64,000 nt of DNA from Usnea hakonensis. Its lineage: Eukaryota > Ascomycota > Lecanoromycetes > Lecanorales > Parmeliaceae. Below the pieces are notes generated by a model, which saw only the letters and a program-made list of their open reading frames with translations, did not search any database and had not been told where the DNA came from. Shown here piece after piece: positions 32,803 through 45,612 of this stretch (position 1 is its first letter; every line of letters starts with the position of its first letter). The position numbers were made by a program, and so were the translations under genes. The stretch lies in assembly GCA_013423325.1 (NCBI GenBank), contig BLJB01000203.1, positions 1-64,000 on the forward strand, read 5' to 3'.

Positions 32803-34974
32803 CTACAATTTTGCCTTCTCTTTGACATCGTCTTTGATTCTCGTGCTCGAGGCTGCCTTGGTCTGATCTCTGAGCACTCTCCTCAAGATCTTCCCACTAG
32901 CAGATTTGGGTATCGTCCTACGTGATGCAGTCGTCAGCACTTCTTCAGAGCATACAATGTTGAATAGACGTCTGAAGCATTCTCACTTCAGAGACGGACA
33001 TTGCGGCTAACAGTCATACTATGACAGGCAAGGATATGTGTCTCACCCAACGAACTCCAACTCTGTAATCCACTTGGTCCTCGACTTTCTCTCTTTCACA
33101 TATTTGATCAACTCCTGGCCAAATTCTTGGCTAGCTTCGATTTCGTATTTCGGGACAACGTAAGCCTTTGGTCGTTCGCCTGTGTAATCGTCTGGCACGC
33201 TCATCACAGCAACGTCTTCCACTTTTGAGTGGCCGAGCAGCAGATCTTCAAGTTCGGCAGGGGCCACACCAATGCCTTTTACCTTGATCATTTCCTTGAT
33301 ACGGTCCGTAATGGTTAGCATACCCTCATTATCGATGATACCCTGATCTCCGGTATGTAGCCATCCATCTCTGTCAAAAGTCTCAGCGGTGGCTTTGGTA
33401 TTGTCGAGGTACCCCATGGTCATTTGAGGACCTCTAGATAAAATCTTCAAAGCGTCTCAAGTCAGCCACCCCATAATCAAACTCTGAATTTCCACTTACC
33501 TCCCCAGGCTCGTTGACACCAAGCTCATTGCCCTCCGGATCAACAATTTTTATTTCTGTGCTTGCGCAGATTGTTCCCACAGTGTGGCCGTACTTGTAAT
33601 CATATTTCTCTGGTGGATGGGCCGTAATGCAAGAGCAAGATTCGGTCATACCGTACGCTAGGACACCAGTTAAAGTCAACGTAAGTGAACAAGGCTCAAT
33701 CTCGTACCTTGCTTGAACTCGGTCTGTGGAAACTTTTTTTTTAGGAGGCGAAGGATTTCCTCCGATAGAGGAGCTGCACCCGTGGAAAATCGTTGTATAC
33801 AAGATAAGTCGTATTTACCAACAAGCGGGTCCCTGACAAGTCTAATGAGAATTGGCGGTACAAGAAGTAGTTCTTTGAGCTGATATTTGACCACGGTGTC
33901 GAGCAGGTCTTTCATTGTAAAAGCTGGAAGCATGTATACTTCGGCATTTATGGATATGGGGAGGTGGAGCGCATGGACAAGGCCAGTAACTGATGCCATT
34001 AGCATTAGCGGTAAGTAGTCGTCTAGGGTGTCGAAACAGAGGACTTGGGCAAAAAATCAGAAATTACTTACTGTGAAAGACAGGAAGTACGGCTAGGATC
34101 TTTTGCAGATCGGGGGGTGTGATCGATTGTACCTGTAGGACCTGCGCGATCACGTTCTGGTGAGCCTAACAGGCGCATTAGAATTGAGCCAACATAGAAA
34201 CCATGCGGTACCATATCCTACTATCATCACAGCTTTCGGCAGCCCAGTCGTCCCCGAGCTAAAGCTCAGAAATGCGCAGATATCCCCATTCTTTTTGCCT
34301 TTCGGTATCTTGAAGCTTCGGATTTGATCGTTTTCTTCAAATGACTGTCCGATATCCAACAGCGTCCGGAGAGTCGTGAAACCTGATAGCTCGCCCTCAA
34401 GAAGGAAAATTCGTTCTATTGGGATCCCAGCGTTCTTTGCGGCTACGGCAGCGACGTCCATTGAGGAAGGTATTGTCATGAGAAACCTAGCACCGGCTTT
34501 CTTAAGGGCGTATGTCATTTCTTCGATGTTGTAGGCCGGTGAAGCCCCGGATACAACCCCGCCTATTGTTGAGATTTCTCGTCAACCATGTAGCCCGGCC
34601 TGGATAACCACAAAGCATACCAGCTCTCAGGGTTCCCAGAACAGCCACCGGATACCAGATGTTATTGGGGCTGAACAATGCCACAGCTTCGCCCTCTTTC
34701 AATTCGTATCTTTTGACCAACGCTGTTGAGAGGTAGATTGTCGCTTCTTGAACTTGAGCGTAATTGATTCGCTCCCCCGTGATGCCATTGCTGTAGCCTC
34801 GCAGTGCTGAGGACGGGATTTTTTGGACAGAAGAGGAAGGAGAATCGAATAACCAGTCCCAGATCGTGACATCTGTCGGCACTATATTCATTTGAGTATT
34901 TCAGGCTTTCATCTGACAGATCCAGAGTTCAGCGACGTACCCTGGACATCTGACTGAGTAGACTTGAAAGGCAT
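32803..34974 (-). CDS. 4-coumarate-CoA-ligase-like acyl-CoA synthetase, peroxisomal
   Basis: About eight exons on the minus strand. The first codes MPFKSTQSDVQ and joins VPTDVTIWDWLF. Conserved parts follow in order: LGTLRAGGVVSGASPAYN, the AMP/phosphate loop FLSFSSGTTGLPKAVMI, AHQNVIAQ, FSTGAAPLSEEIL, YGMTESCSCI, GYLDNTKATAETF, DGWLHTGDQG, ITDRIKEMIKVKG and finally TIPKSASGKILRRVL with the catalytic Lys. Every junction I tested keeps frame, so the gene looks intact. The enzyme activates a carboxylic acid, probably aromatic or fatty, by adenylation and transfer to CoA. The C-terminus KAKL ends in AKL, an accepted variant of the PTS1 peroxisomal signal. Relatives include plant 4CL-like and fungal phenylacetyl-CoA ligases; the substrate is unknown. 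Confidence 0.9.
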
Positions 34975-35436
34975 TTTGCCCGTCAGCAGAGAGGTACGTT
35001 TTGCTGACTGAGATGGGCAGGCATGCGTGGAGGAAGAGCTTCTCACCAGAATGGATTTCTGTCCAGTAAGCCCGGAAGCGCGAGGTAGTGGTTTTCTTCT
35101 AGGCTTTCGAGTATCTTCTTGTCTCTTACAGTACGTAAGGTACTTCGGCTTGTGCGGGGAAGTTCTTGCGGGGAAAGCAAAGCCGCTAATTAAGGCACTA
35201 GTACTGCGAACGACGGCTAATATTCCGACAAAATCAAACAGGTTTTATTCCCTAACTTGGTCTCTTAGCCCCTGGTACCCCCTTAAAGTTGCCCCCCAAA
35301 GTCACCCCCGAGGCCCGAAGGTCGCCTTTAGAGATAGCCCTCTACCTTGAGATCTTCAGGGAAATTAATCACTTAGCTTTGATATAAGATTCTACTTAAA
35401 ACACTATGTTGTACAGCGACTTTAGACTTTGGAGCC
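34975..35436. other. Divergent promoter region of the ligase and STAND genes
   Basis: No gene. It contains part of the decayed minisatellite family near 35270-35346. Confidence 0.4.
35270..35346. repeat. Decayed minisatellite, site 2
   Basis: C-rich units such as CCCTTAAAGTTGCCCC, CCAAAGTCACCCCC and GAAGGTCGCCTTTAGAG. The last unit closely resembles AAGGCCGCCTTTAAAG at 46843-46858. Confidence 0.5.
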
Positions 35437-38400
35437 ATGGTAGACCTTTCATCGTCACCGAGGCCAGTCACTATCATGAATCAGTCAACTTTTCCAGTGG
35501 ATCTAGCATCATCTCCCATCCATCGGCCTGCGTCTCCAGCACGAAAAGCCGAAGTGACGGCTACCATGGTTGCCTTCAGAAATGCCCGAGACACGTTCCG
35601 GAAATCTTTGTCAGAGAAAGATATGAAAGGGATCATGATACCTACTGGACCCGAGGATGTAGTCAATGAGATTGAAAAATGGCAAAAGAGACACGTGGGT
35701 AGCACTGTCGCTACCGGTGCCCGCGCGGGTCTTGCTCGTTTGCAAAAATTCAGCGCCTCAATTGATATGCTTGCCCAAGGAGCGCCGAGTCCTGGATGTC
35801 TCCTGTGGGGCAGTATAAAATTCGTACTAATGGTAAGTAGCCAGCTCATCCTGTCTAAACTTCGCTTCATGTCCTTGCTTTATGAGCACCAAACTTTCGA
35901 ACGGATGGCTAGTGCTGCCACCACTGCCAACAGGCCTACAGAATTCTAGCGTTTTCGTGCAGTTTTCAGCAGAATAAACTTCGCTTATGCCTGGAATTCA
36001 AATGTGTAGCTCGTGCAAGACGCAGCAGAAGCATACGAACAGCTTTGCAGAGCTCTCACCCGAATTATCGATTGCCTGCCACGGATTGAGCTTTACACCG
36101 AGACTTTTCTAGATTCCAGCCTAGTCAGAGAGTGTGTGAATACGTTCTATGTTTCAGTCGTACGATTCTGTAGGTCTACCCTAATCCTAATTTTCTGGGT
36201 TGAATTTTTCTGGAACCTTGAAACATGTCTTGAAGATTCACGTTCCAGAAATGCTTCTCGGAATTATTGTCATCTCTAAATAAGGGCGGCTACTAAGGAA
36301 ACAACTTTATCAGGGGCAAGAGCATGTAAATTCTATAGGAGACGCAGACTATGGAATATTCTACGTGTTATCTGGAATGACTTCGATACGCAGTTTAGTA
36401 ATCTCGAGGTTGATATGGAAAGAAATCGAGATAAAGTTGAAAGTAAGTGACCCCTATCATGGCTTCAAAGCGTGCAAATGCCTACTGGACGATACAGGTG
36501 CTGCGCTGGCACAACACATAGGAGACTCAAAGATTGCACAAATAGATCAACATTCTGTAAATCTAAAGATACTGCAGACCCAGAGGTTGATGCGGCGGAA
36601 AGAGATCACGGCGTGGTTAGCGCCAGCTGCTTACGATGTCGAATACTACTGGAATGATCTTGCCAATGCGAGAGCACTGCGCCACCCAAACACTTGCAAA
36701 TGGGTCCTAAATAAGCAGGAGATGATTCAGCTCTCTAATGCAACTAATGGACCCCAAGAACCTCTCTTATGGATCAGCGCGAACCCCGGTGCTGGCAAGA
36801 CGATTCTGTCTTCATTCCTGATAGACCACTTCAAGTCCGGTGCTGCGGACTCAGCTGTAGAGCACGTGTTTTACTTCTTCTGCAAGGAAACCGATGCAGA
36901 CAAGAACACCGATGTGGCGGTAATAAGGACTCTTCTCTATCAACTCTACAGCTCGGTCAAAGATCAGGAGGTACATAAGTCTTTGGATGCTGATCTAGGA
37001 CTCGCGCTGGACAGATCTGGACAGCAGAAGGCGGTCAATTTCACCGTTCTATGGGAGCTTTTCGCTACTTATGTCCAAAGAATTTCTCACTCAGTTATTA
37101 TCTTAGATGCCTTGGATGAATGTCAGGATCCAGGACCTTTGATTGAAGGCCTCAAAAAGCTCTCCATTCTGGATCCTATCAGGGTTATTCTCACGAGTCG
37201 CAAAGAGTCTCATCTCCAGATGAAGCTGCAGGATAGTTCTTCGATTGAGATCACTCCGGAGGACATCAATGCTGACATTGCAGCTTTCGTTGAGGCCAAA
37301 GTAGATGTATCATCTCGGCTTTCGCATCCCTTAGTTCGGAATCATATCATTACAAAGCTTTGCAATGCGCACGACGGAATGTTTCTGTGGGTTTATCTCA
37401 TGCTAAAGGAGCTCAAGTCTTGTTTTTCGGTCACCCGTACGTAAAATTTGTTAACGGTCTTTTCTCTCGGTATTGAAACCCCACGCGACGTTAGAAAGAG
37501 CCTTCCTGAACCCGGAAGCCGAGCCTTGCACCACATTATCTGCCCTGAAAAAGTAATACTGATCCGCAGAATTGCGTAGAAGTCCAGAATGCATTGACAA
37601 AGCTACCAACTGGTCTGGATGGAATCTACAAAAGCGTTCTACAGAGACTCCAAAGAGCACTTGCGCGTCCTTCTTTCGACCTCTGCACTAAGCTACTTAC
37701 TTGGGTTGTCTCCGCTGTCGTAGGTAGCAAATTGTTACACTCAATAACATGGACGACTGATATTTCTTCAGCGCCCGCTCAGTCTAGACGAGATCAAGCA
37801 AGCTCTCACGCTCCACTACGATATGGACGGCGATACTCTTCTTACAGACGACCGCTCATTTCCTTACTCTGACAAGGAGATCGAATTGGTATGCGGATCA
37901 TTGGTGACGATTCGCAAAGGAACTTTGCAGGTCATTCATCTGACAGTCAAGGAGTTCCTAAGATCACGGCATAAATTAGATGGTTCTGGTTTCTCTAGTC
38001 TTCTGATCGATCCTGATTATGGCAATCTACAGCTGACATTGGTGTGTTTGCGATGCATTGCCACCAACACCAAACCCCTGGTAGACCTGAATTCTGAAGT
38101 CAAACACATAGATTGGGTTCTTGACACTGACGCGCTTGACCAATGTCAAGCTCAGGCACCTCTGCTTCAGTATGCAAGTTTCTCTTGGTTGATGCATCTT
38201 ATCGAGTGTAAACTGGACGATATGTCCGAGGTCGTCTTGGAATGTGAGAGGACATTTAATTCCCCAATAACCTTTTCTTGGGTCGAAACATGCATGACTT
38301 TTCAACCAGACAGCACACTACGCCTGCTTGTAGGTTTCAGCGAGGTTCGTGACAGATTCTGCGGCTCCAGCCATGGCCCTTGGCCTTCACAAGCAACTGA

Positions 38401-41006
38401 ATTTCACTTCTTTGCCAGCTGGTGCACCGCGATGTCACGGGTGTTTGAAGAGTATGGCCACATTTTGCCTCGACGACCTTGGGAGATTTATTTCATCGAT
38501 GTGTCTGACATTTTCAACTGTTACCCAAGTCTACAATTGTTGTCGCAGAAACACGGCGAAACCCCTTCAGTTGAAAAGGTCTTGTACTTGGATGGATATC
38601 GAGACCCTCGTCCACCGCAAAAAAACCCTCAGCCACACCTTCGATTGCAACAGAGCCTCAACGTCAACTTTCTGAATATGGTCTTCCTGGTCCACGATGA
38701 GGGTCGAAATGTCTACATCTGGGGAGAAAGTCAGACTGTGGGGAGCAGTTTCTGGATTGCTATTCAACATGGTGGCACAGGACAGAGTCTGCCCCCGGCC
38801 ACAGGCTTGATTGAAGGGTCAGACCAAATATGGTATCTTGACGAGTGTGAAATCAGCCCAAACGGCATGTACCTCGCCTTGTTCTATAAAATGGATATAG
38901 GCACAAACTACTCGATATCCCGTGGCCTGATAATCATCTGGCATATAAATGAGGGCATTAGCTTCAAAAGACGAATGAACAGCGAAACCTGGGCGAGAGT
39001 GATGTTCAGCCATGCGTTTGATTCTAACAGATCTTGGCAGTGGTACAGAGCTATCATGTTCAACGACAACCACCAGTGCATCACTCCATGTGGGGTACTA
39101 GATCTTATTACAGGTAACAGAAGACCGCTTCCTAATGGTATCCTTGGTGACGTTGATCTCTCTGCTGCCTTGTTCTACGGCTGTAGCGGCCGCTACTTGT
39201 TTGCCTGTGAGCCCAACACCCTTGATTCGCCCGAAGACCGCCCGATCCTAGCTAAGCGAATTGACACTTCTGAGCCTAGTCTCTCGGTAGATTTCTCATT
39301 AGGAGATAAAAACAGACGAGTCCTCAATGTGAGTTCTACTGGTCTGTATCTAGTGCTGGGTCAGCAATTCGCGGATATCCAGCCGAGAGATGAAATTATC
39401 TACCTTTATAATACCGGTTCCAGTAAGACTACCGAGCTCCGATTGCCCGAGCCTCTGGAGATCTCGGACGGCAGCACGTTTCATTTTTCACGTCATGACA
39501 CACGACTCGTCTTCTTCTTGCCACAAACACTCGGTGGACTGAGAGTAATGATTTGGGATTGTCTAGCGACCCAACCCAGGCTTAGGAGCTTCGCATATTT
39601 ACGTCAAAATTCGTACATAGGCCGACATCAGATCCATGTGCACAAAGCCGCAGATTCGGCGGTGATAGTCACCGATACAAGATTCATACAACGGATAGAG
39701 CTTGGCGATGAGATCAAGTTTCCTGATGATATTACAGTGATTGACGACTATCCCCACAGACTATCAAACATTTCAAGAGATGGTGTGCACTGGGGTTTGG
39801 TAAGCTATGGGCAGAATTGTGGAAAGGTACAGATATTAGATATCATGTCAAACAACGCACCTACTCAACGCTTTGATCTCGATTGGTCGCAGAGCGATAT
39901 ACCAAACATTCTGGCCCAGGACATTTGTTGCCCTATAAGTCTGAGTCCGGATCTCCGCGTACTTATCATCAATTCGGAAGTCTTCGGCATCACCATCAAC
40001 GAAAGCAATGGCGCTGTCGAAAGCCCGACTCTGACACCCTTTACAATAGAGGGTCTTCCATTATTGCTCAAGCCTCATAGGCACGGATATCCATCTTGGC
40101 GTTTAGAGTGCAAGATCAGTCCATGCAATTCTTATGTCATCTACGTACATCAAGGCGACCAGTGGGGACAAAAACTCCGTTAGTTGTCGGCAATTCTTCT
40201 GTACCGCATAGACCTTGAAAGAAGGACGTCAGTCCGGCTTGAGTTGAATCTACCAGAAGGATCGGACTTTTTCGACGCCTCTTTTCACCCGTCGCTGCCA
40301 TTACTGACCATTAGGTATGCACTACTCACATCGACCGAGCTCAAGAATCTTTTCAAAGACCCACCTTTGATGCATCTAGCCATCGTCGACCTCAACACCT
40401 TAAAAAGGACGAGTCTTGAGATACCCAAAGGTCAACCCAGAGAGGTTATTGCAGAGTAAGCTAGTCCTCAAGCCTTCATGTCAGATGATTGCCTGACCGA
40501 ACGGTTAATCTAGAAATTGGCGTCAATATGGGTTTCTGCCTCAGTTGCGGTTCTCTGACTGTGGTACATTTGCGTACCTCGAGGGTAGAGCTGAGCGTCA
40601 CGATTGGTGGTTTCAAATAATCCATCGGATGGCTACCAAACCTGTACCTACTCGGTTCATCGACAATGCATTAACATTCGAGGATTCTCGTATCGTCTTC
40701 CATGACGACGGATATCCGTTTGACGCCCTTGAGCTCATCACCCCAGATAAAAGCGGCTTCTGGAAAGGCACGGGACCCGCGGTGGTGCTCCGACACGTCG
40801 CCTCATATTCATCAAAACTCGCTGTTTCAGACCGGTACCTCCTGCTTGGAATGAATGATGATGAAAAGATGCGTATTCTCATTGCGCCGCACGACGAGGG
40901 AACTCCAATCATCAAGACGCTTTCGCTTACATTTGCTGAGGCAAGAGCAAGGCTGGAAAGAGAACGGCAAAGGCTGCACGCCGAGCCGCAGGATTTTGAA
41001 AATTGA
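35437..41006 (+). CDS. NACHT STAND (NLR-like) protein with in-frame TAG
   Basis: Seven exons close in frame: 35437-35832, 36010-36169, 36314-36442, 36498-37436, 37580-37719, 37772-40455 and 40514-41006. The N-terminus (about residues 75-230) fits the DUF7708-type domain of fungal NLRs: VVNEIEKWQKRH, GCLLWGSIKFVLM, LVQDAAEAYEQL. The NACHT core has Walker A NPGAGKT near residue 325, Walker B VIILDALDEC near 430, ILTSRKE and MFLWVYLMLKELKSC. Then SVTQVQNALTKLPTGLDGIY and a winged-helix-like segment. The last ~900 codons resemble a degenerate beta-propeller. A single TAG at 40181-40183 interrupts an otherwise continuous frame (..GQKLR stop LSAILLYRIDL..), giving 1391 rather than 1646 residues. 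Such proteins act in allorecognition, programmed cell death or immunity-like sensing in fungi; the ligand is unknown. The start could also be the Met at 35476. Confidence 0.85.
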
Positions 41007-43091
41007 CAATGACCAAGGGCATTTGATTTCGAGGTCTTGTAAGATTATGAAGGAAGCAATTCTTTACGGGAGTGTCTCCAGACTGGAATTTCGGGCACGA
41101 TGCTCGGGAGATCACCTCTCGAATCCCAACTTCCTACGAAGCTGTAAGGTCTTTAATTACCTATCGATCTCCCAACGACCCCTTTCCATGTTTCATTTAC
41201 CTTTCCGTCGTCCAATCGGATCTCGGATCTGTAAGCGACTACTCAGCCGTCCTCGTAGTTCAACTTTGCACCACACAGATTCTATTCCCGATTCCCGACC
41301 TCTGGAGATATATGAGGAGTATCGAGGGAGCATTGACAGAGCAAGGAGAAGGACCAATCAGTCACAAAAAGAGCTCTGAATGATTACGAGGCAGTGCAGA
41401 GGCGTGGCACCGTAGGGTTCGGAACGTACTACCTTTCGACCCGGCTTCAGTTGCTTGCGCAAGCGACCGTCTTGACGCATAACGGCTTTAGCCGCCGCTA
41501 CCTACCTATGTGACTCCCGTCAGTTTGGATTCAACAAGGATTCTGACAGAGGCTACCGTTTGCGAGTCCTTACGGCAAGATGCCCTTGGTATAATAGAGA
41601 CTACTGCACTCTAACGCATGAGTATTGTCCACTCTCTTGATAAAAGCTCTACTACGTACAGACGCTACTGACACAGAACTTAATCCCGGGTACTCCATCA
41701 AATGTATTCCCCTCCAACAAATTCCACCCCAAGGAACGTCCCTCCAAAAACCACTAAATCAACCTCTCCTCCCTTAAGCTCCTCAAACACCTTCCCAACA
41801 CCCTCCCCCGTCGCCTCTTGATTCGTCGGTACCCCCCGTCCTCAGCCACACACACTTCCTGAGAATCCTCCACCACCATACCTTTTCACACCATACCATC
41901 CGCATTCTCACAGACTCGTCACTCCAGTCATCCCCATCTCGCCACCCTCAAATGCCCTCCCCCAAATCCAACCTGCCGCCTCCCTCTAGATCATGGGTTG
42001 GAAAGTGGGAAACATTGCAAGCTTGACATGTTGTCACTTTAGCGATTGATGGTGGTGCGAGCAGGACAGTGCTTGATAGTAGCAGATGCCACGTTAGGTA
42101 CCTTAGTAGGGTCTTGCGGAGAGTGCCGGCACCACGATCACCCTACGCCGGACACCCCCCCCCCCCCACTCCCTATCCCAATGCCCCGGAAAACTAGAGT
42201 AGGACATTCATCGAGAATTTAGGGTCCACGACCTTGAGAATATTACGTAGCGAATCATTTTCCGGGGGCTTTCTGGGGCAAAATGTTTAATTGGAAAAGG
42301 GTATGGTGGGATTCTTGATGAGGCTGTAATCCCTATAGCTTTGCTACGGATCTCGGTTTTGGGCCCTATAATCGTGTGCGGGAGGGGGGGTATTTGTGGT
42401 GGTGAGGAAGGGGACGGTCCAGGGTCTCGGTCGGGCGTGGAGTTGTGCTGGGGAAGTGACTTCCGCGATGGTCGGAGGGTGACTGCTTGCCAGCTCGGTT
42501 ACAACATTCGAACACGACGAAAGAGGGGCCATTAAGGTGGGGTTTATGGGGGGCTTTGGAAGAGTACTTTAGTGATCGTTTGGGTATAACGCCGGTTTCG
42601 CGCCTTGTCGGTGGCTAACGGCACCGAAGCCGGGGGAAGATACATATCCGGCGGATTCTTTTTTCTCTACCTCGGAAGTTACAGGAAAACATGTACATCT
42701 GAATACCTAATTTGTTAGCTGCTTCAGTCGTAGGGAAATGTCACTTAGGTTACAGATAAGCTTTCTTACCGCAATTGGCTTGACGATCTTCATGCAATGC
42801 ACGAATATGGCGGACTCATGCAGAATCATTCGAGTCCTTCATTGGTGTTACGTGCCCTATTGGGATCCAGTGGACTGGATCGGCGCGATTGCAGGAGATG
42901 AACCATCCATCTCTCGAATTTGTATCGATCATCTTGATTAACAGCCTTCACTAGCAACTCCTTTGTACCAGAGTATTTTGGGCAATCTGAGCGGGGAAGC
43001 ATGCCTCACTCTGACCCCGTCATAATCCATCTCTTCCCCGTCTGCACTGGTATTCGCATTTTCGAATCCAGAGTCTTTCATTTTCATCTTC
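41007..43091. other. Gene-poor 2.1 kb stretch
   Basis: Overlapping frames at 41072-41383 and antisense frames at 42341-42535 show no family features. A C run lies near 42160. No supported gene. Confidence 0.4.
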
Positions 43092-45009
43092 ATGTTCACC
43101 ATCATGTGCATCCAAGCTTCACCTAGAGAAGTGATGGCGTTAGAGTATATTGCTGCTGCTGCTGCTGCGGGCGCTGTATCTCATCTGTACTATTTCAACC
43201 GGGGTGAGCACCATTTCTATGGTGCTACATATGTGCAAATTTTCGTCGCTTCCTTCGTTGCTGGTATGGTTGTTCTCTGTCAGCTGGGAGAATCGAGAGG
43301 CAATGCTCTTGCTCAAGTAACCCCAATCGCCGCCTTTTATCTCATCGGTCTCTACACAAGTTTGTTCATATACCGCTCGCTTTTTCACCCTCTCAAAGCT
43401 TTCCCAGGGCCGTTCGGGGCAAGGCTTACGAACCTCTGGCTGTCAGCACACCTAAAAGACGGTGATGCCTTTCGAAAAGTTCACAAGCTGCATGAACATT
43501 ACGGCGATTTTGTCAGAATAGGATCTTCGGACCTATCGATAACACATCCCAAGGCAGTCAATGCCATTTATGGTGCGGGTTCCATGTGCACGAAAGCGGA
43601 ATGGTACGACATCACGTGGCCTCAAGTGTCCATGCAAACGCTGCGCACCAAGGCATTGCACGACCAAAGACGGCATATCTGGAGTCCAGCTTTCAGCGAC
43701 AAAGCTCTTCGTGGGTACGAGGAGAGAATCCGGAAACATCGCAACAAGCTCATAGATCAGATTCGGGCTTTCAATGACCAGCCGTTTGACATGAGTAAGT
43801 GGTTCAAACTATATAGCTTCGATGTAATGGGAGACCTTGCGTTCGGTACCTCGTTCAAGATGCTGGAAGCTAGCGAAGAACACTGGGCTATCAAATTGCT
43901 TAATGAAGGCATGAATCCGATTTCGTTCATGTTTCCGGTATGGTTTTTCCGATTGATGGCCGCTGTTCCAGGACTCATGGGAGATTGGTGGAAATTTATC
44001 GGCTACTGTGCCCATAAGCTAGACGATAGAATACATGTAAGTTCCCCAGGCTGCCTCAGGATCCAGATCGATTGACCTTCGTTAGGCAGAATCTGATGTC
44101 CCTGACATCATGACGACGCTACTCAGCCCTTTGAAGGGACTGGAGCCCAACCCACAAGAATTGGACATGCTAACAGGAGACTCTCAACTCATAATTGTTG
44201 CTGGAAGGTGAATCCCAAATTATCCCCGATGAAGAGATGCTGCTCTCTGCACTTGACTGACCAACTCGGGATTCCAGCGATACCATTGCTGTGGCTCTGA
44301 CCCATATCATGCTCGAGCTCGCTCGACATCCGGAGCAAATGCAGAAGCTCCGCGAAGAGCTTTCTCCGTTGATGCCGGATCCCAGCGCGGAGATTTCGCA
44401 CCAGGACATTGCCAACCTGGATCACTTGAATGCGATCATATATGAAACGCTCCGCATGCATCCGCCCATACCCACCGCATTACCGCGCAAGACACCACCA
44501 GAGGGGATTGAGATCGGAGGGAAACACGTGCCCGGGGATATGACAGTCTGGTGTCCCCAGTACGCCATTGGACGAAGTAAGTAATCTTGACCTTCCGTAT
44601 GTTCTTCATTGCTCACCTCTCATTGCAGGGGAGGAGATATACACCCAAGCGAACGCTTTCATACCCGAACGCTGGTACCTGTATCCGGAGATGATCAAAG
44701 AAAAGTCCGCTTGGGCACCCTTCTCTACCGGTACGTCAGCGTACATTAAGCCTGGGAATCCCTCACTTGGCTTTCTCCTTCCTCTAATTCTCTTGCGCAG
44801 GTCCCTATAGCTGTATAGGCCGCCCGCTCGCCCTGATGAATCTCCGTACCACGGTGGTACGGCTGATCATGAACTTCGATGTTAAGTTTCCACAGGCAGA
44901 TGATGATCATGGCAGAAGGTTCGAGGCTGCGACGAGAGAGCATTTCACGATGTGTCCGGCGGAGTTGAAAATGTGCTTTGAGAAGCGGGGATTGGCGACG
45001 AGAGGGTAA
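43092..45009 (+). CDS. Cytochrome P450 monooxygenase
   Basis: Five exons: 43092-44036, 44086-44207, 44278-44576, 44629-44730 and 44801-45009; 558 residues. The N-terminus has two or three hydrophobic helices, so it is ER-anchored, followed by the proline-rich hinge HPLKAFPGPFGARL. The I-helix oxygen motif is built across intron 2 as AGSDT. The K-helix ExxR is ETLRMHPPIP, PERW is in FIPERWYLYP, and the haem loop is FSTGPYSCIGRPLAL with the Cys ligand, interrupted by intron 4. The sequence around KVHKLHEHYGDFVRIGSSDLSI resembles fungal P450s often labelled tryprostatin B 6-hydroxylase-like; that name says nothing firm about the substrate. A short-chain dehydrogenase follows 600 bp downstream on the same strand, so a two-gene oxidative pair is plausible. 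All key residues are present. Confidence 0.92.
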
Positions 45010-45612
45010 TACATGGATGGATGAATGGATGGATGTAAACGAGATATCCATCAAAATGCTCAGGGCATAGAGACGCAGCCACAAATATTCGGATAGAAAA
45101 TAAGGAGGTGGGCTTGCAGCTGCAACAACAAGTGGTTTATTCCATTAGTACACATCCTGGATCATACACATGGTTAAATTACACACGAAGGGTAGCTAGA
45201 ATAGGACTTAGACTACCTTATTACGATAGATAAGTCGAATACTAAAGAGGTATATGAGAAGATAATCTTAGAGGAAGTGATTTCAAAGGAAAGCGGTTTT
45301 AAGGAAAAACGGATTTAAGAGATGACGGCCTTAAAGTAATGGAAGATAAGCTCGGATGTGTAAGGGCTCAAGTAAAGTAATCAAAGTACCTACTTTAGGT
45401 ATGTCACCCGGCATTGAAAGGTTTGTAATGGTTCTATGGACCTCGGACATAAGGTTTAAGTCCGGCTTGTTTCCATGTCTGACAACTGCCATTAATGTTG
45501 TATTTCCGTTTGAGTCGTATCCTCCTCCCCTACAAAAGCTTTCCTCCTTCCCAAAAAGCCAGTCCAAACTTCCATCTCCTACCATCTTCAACAACACACT
45601 TCGTCGACAGAA
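45010..45612. other. Intergenic between P450 and SDR
   Basis: No gene. It holds an inverted array of the 16-bp decayed minisatellite at about 45255-45345 and the SDR promoter. Confidence 0.45.
45255..45345 (-). repeat. Decayed 16-bp minisatellite, site 3 (inverted)
   Basis: Five to six units with an even 16-bp spacing of the TTAAGG/TTAGAGG/TCAAAGG core. It contains GAAGATAATCTTAG, the exact reverse complement of CTAAGATTATCTTC at site 4 beyond the SDR gene. Confidence 0.65.

Noticed and set aside
40140..40220. Small intron removing the TAG at 40181
   Set aside because: The only GT-AG pair around it (GTTAGT to CCGCATAG) would be 33 nt, too short for this genome's introns and removing conserved-looking residues.
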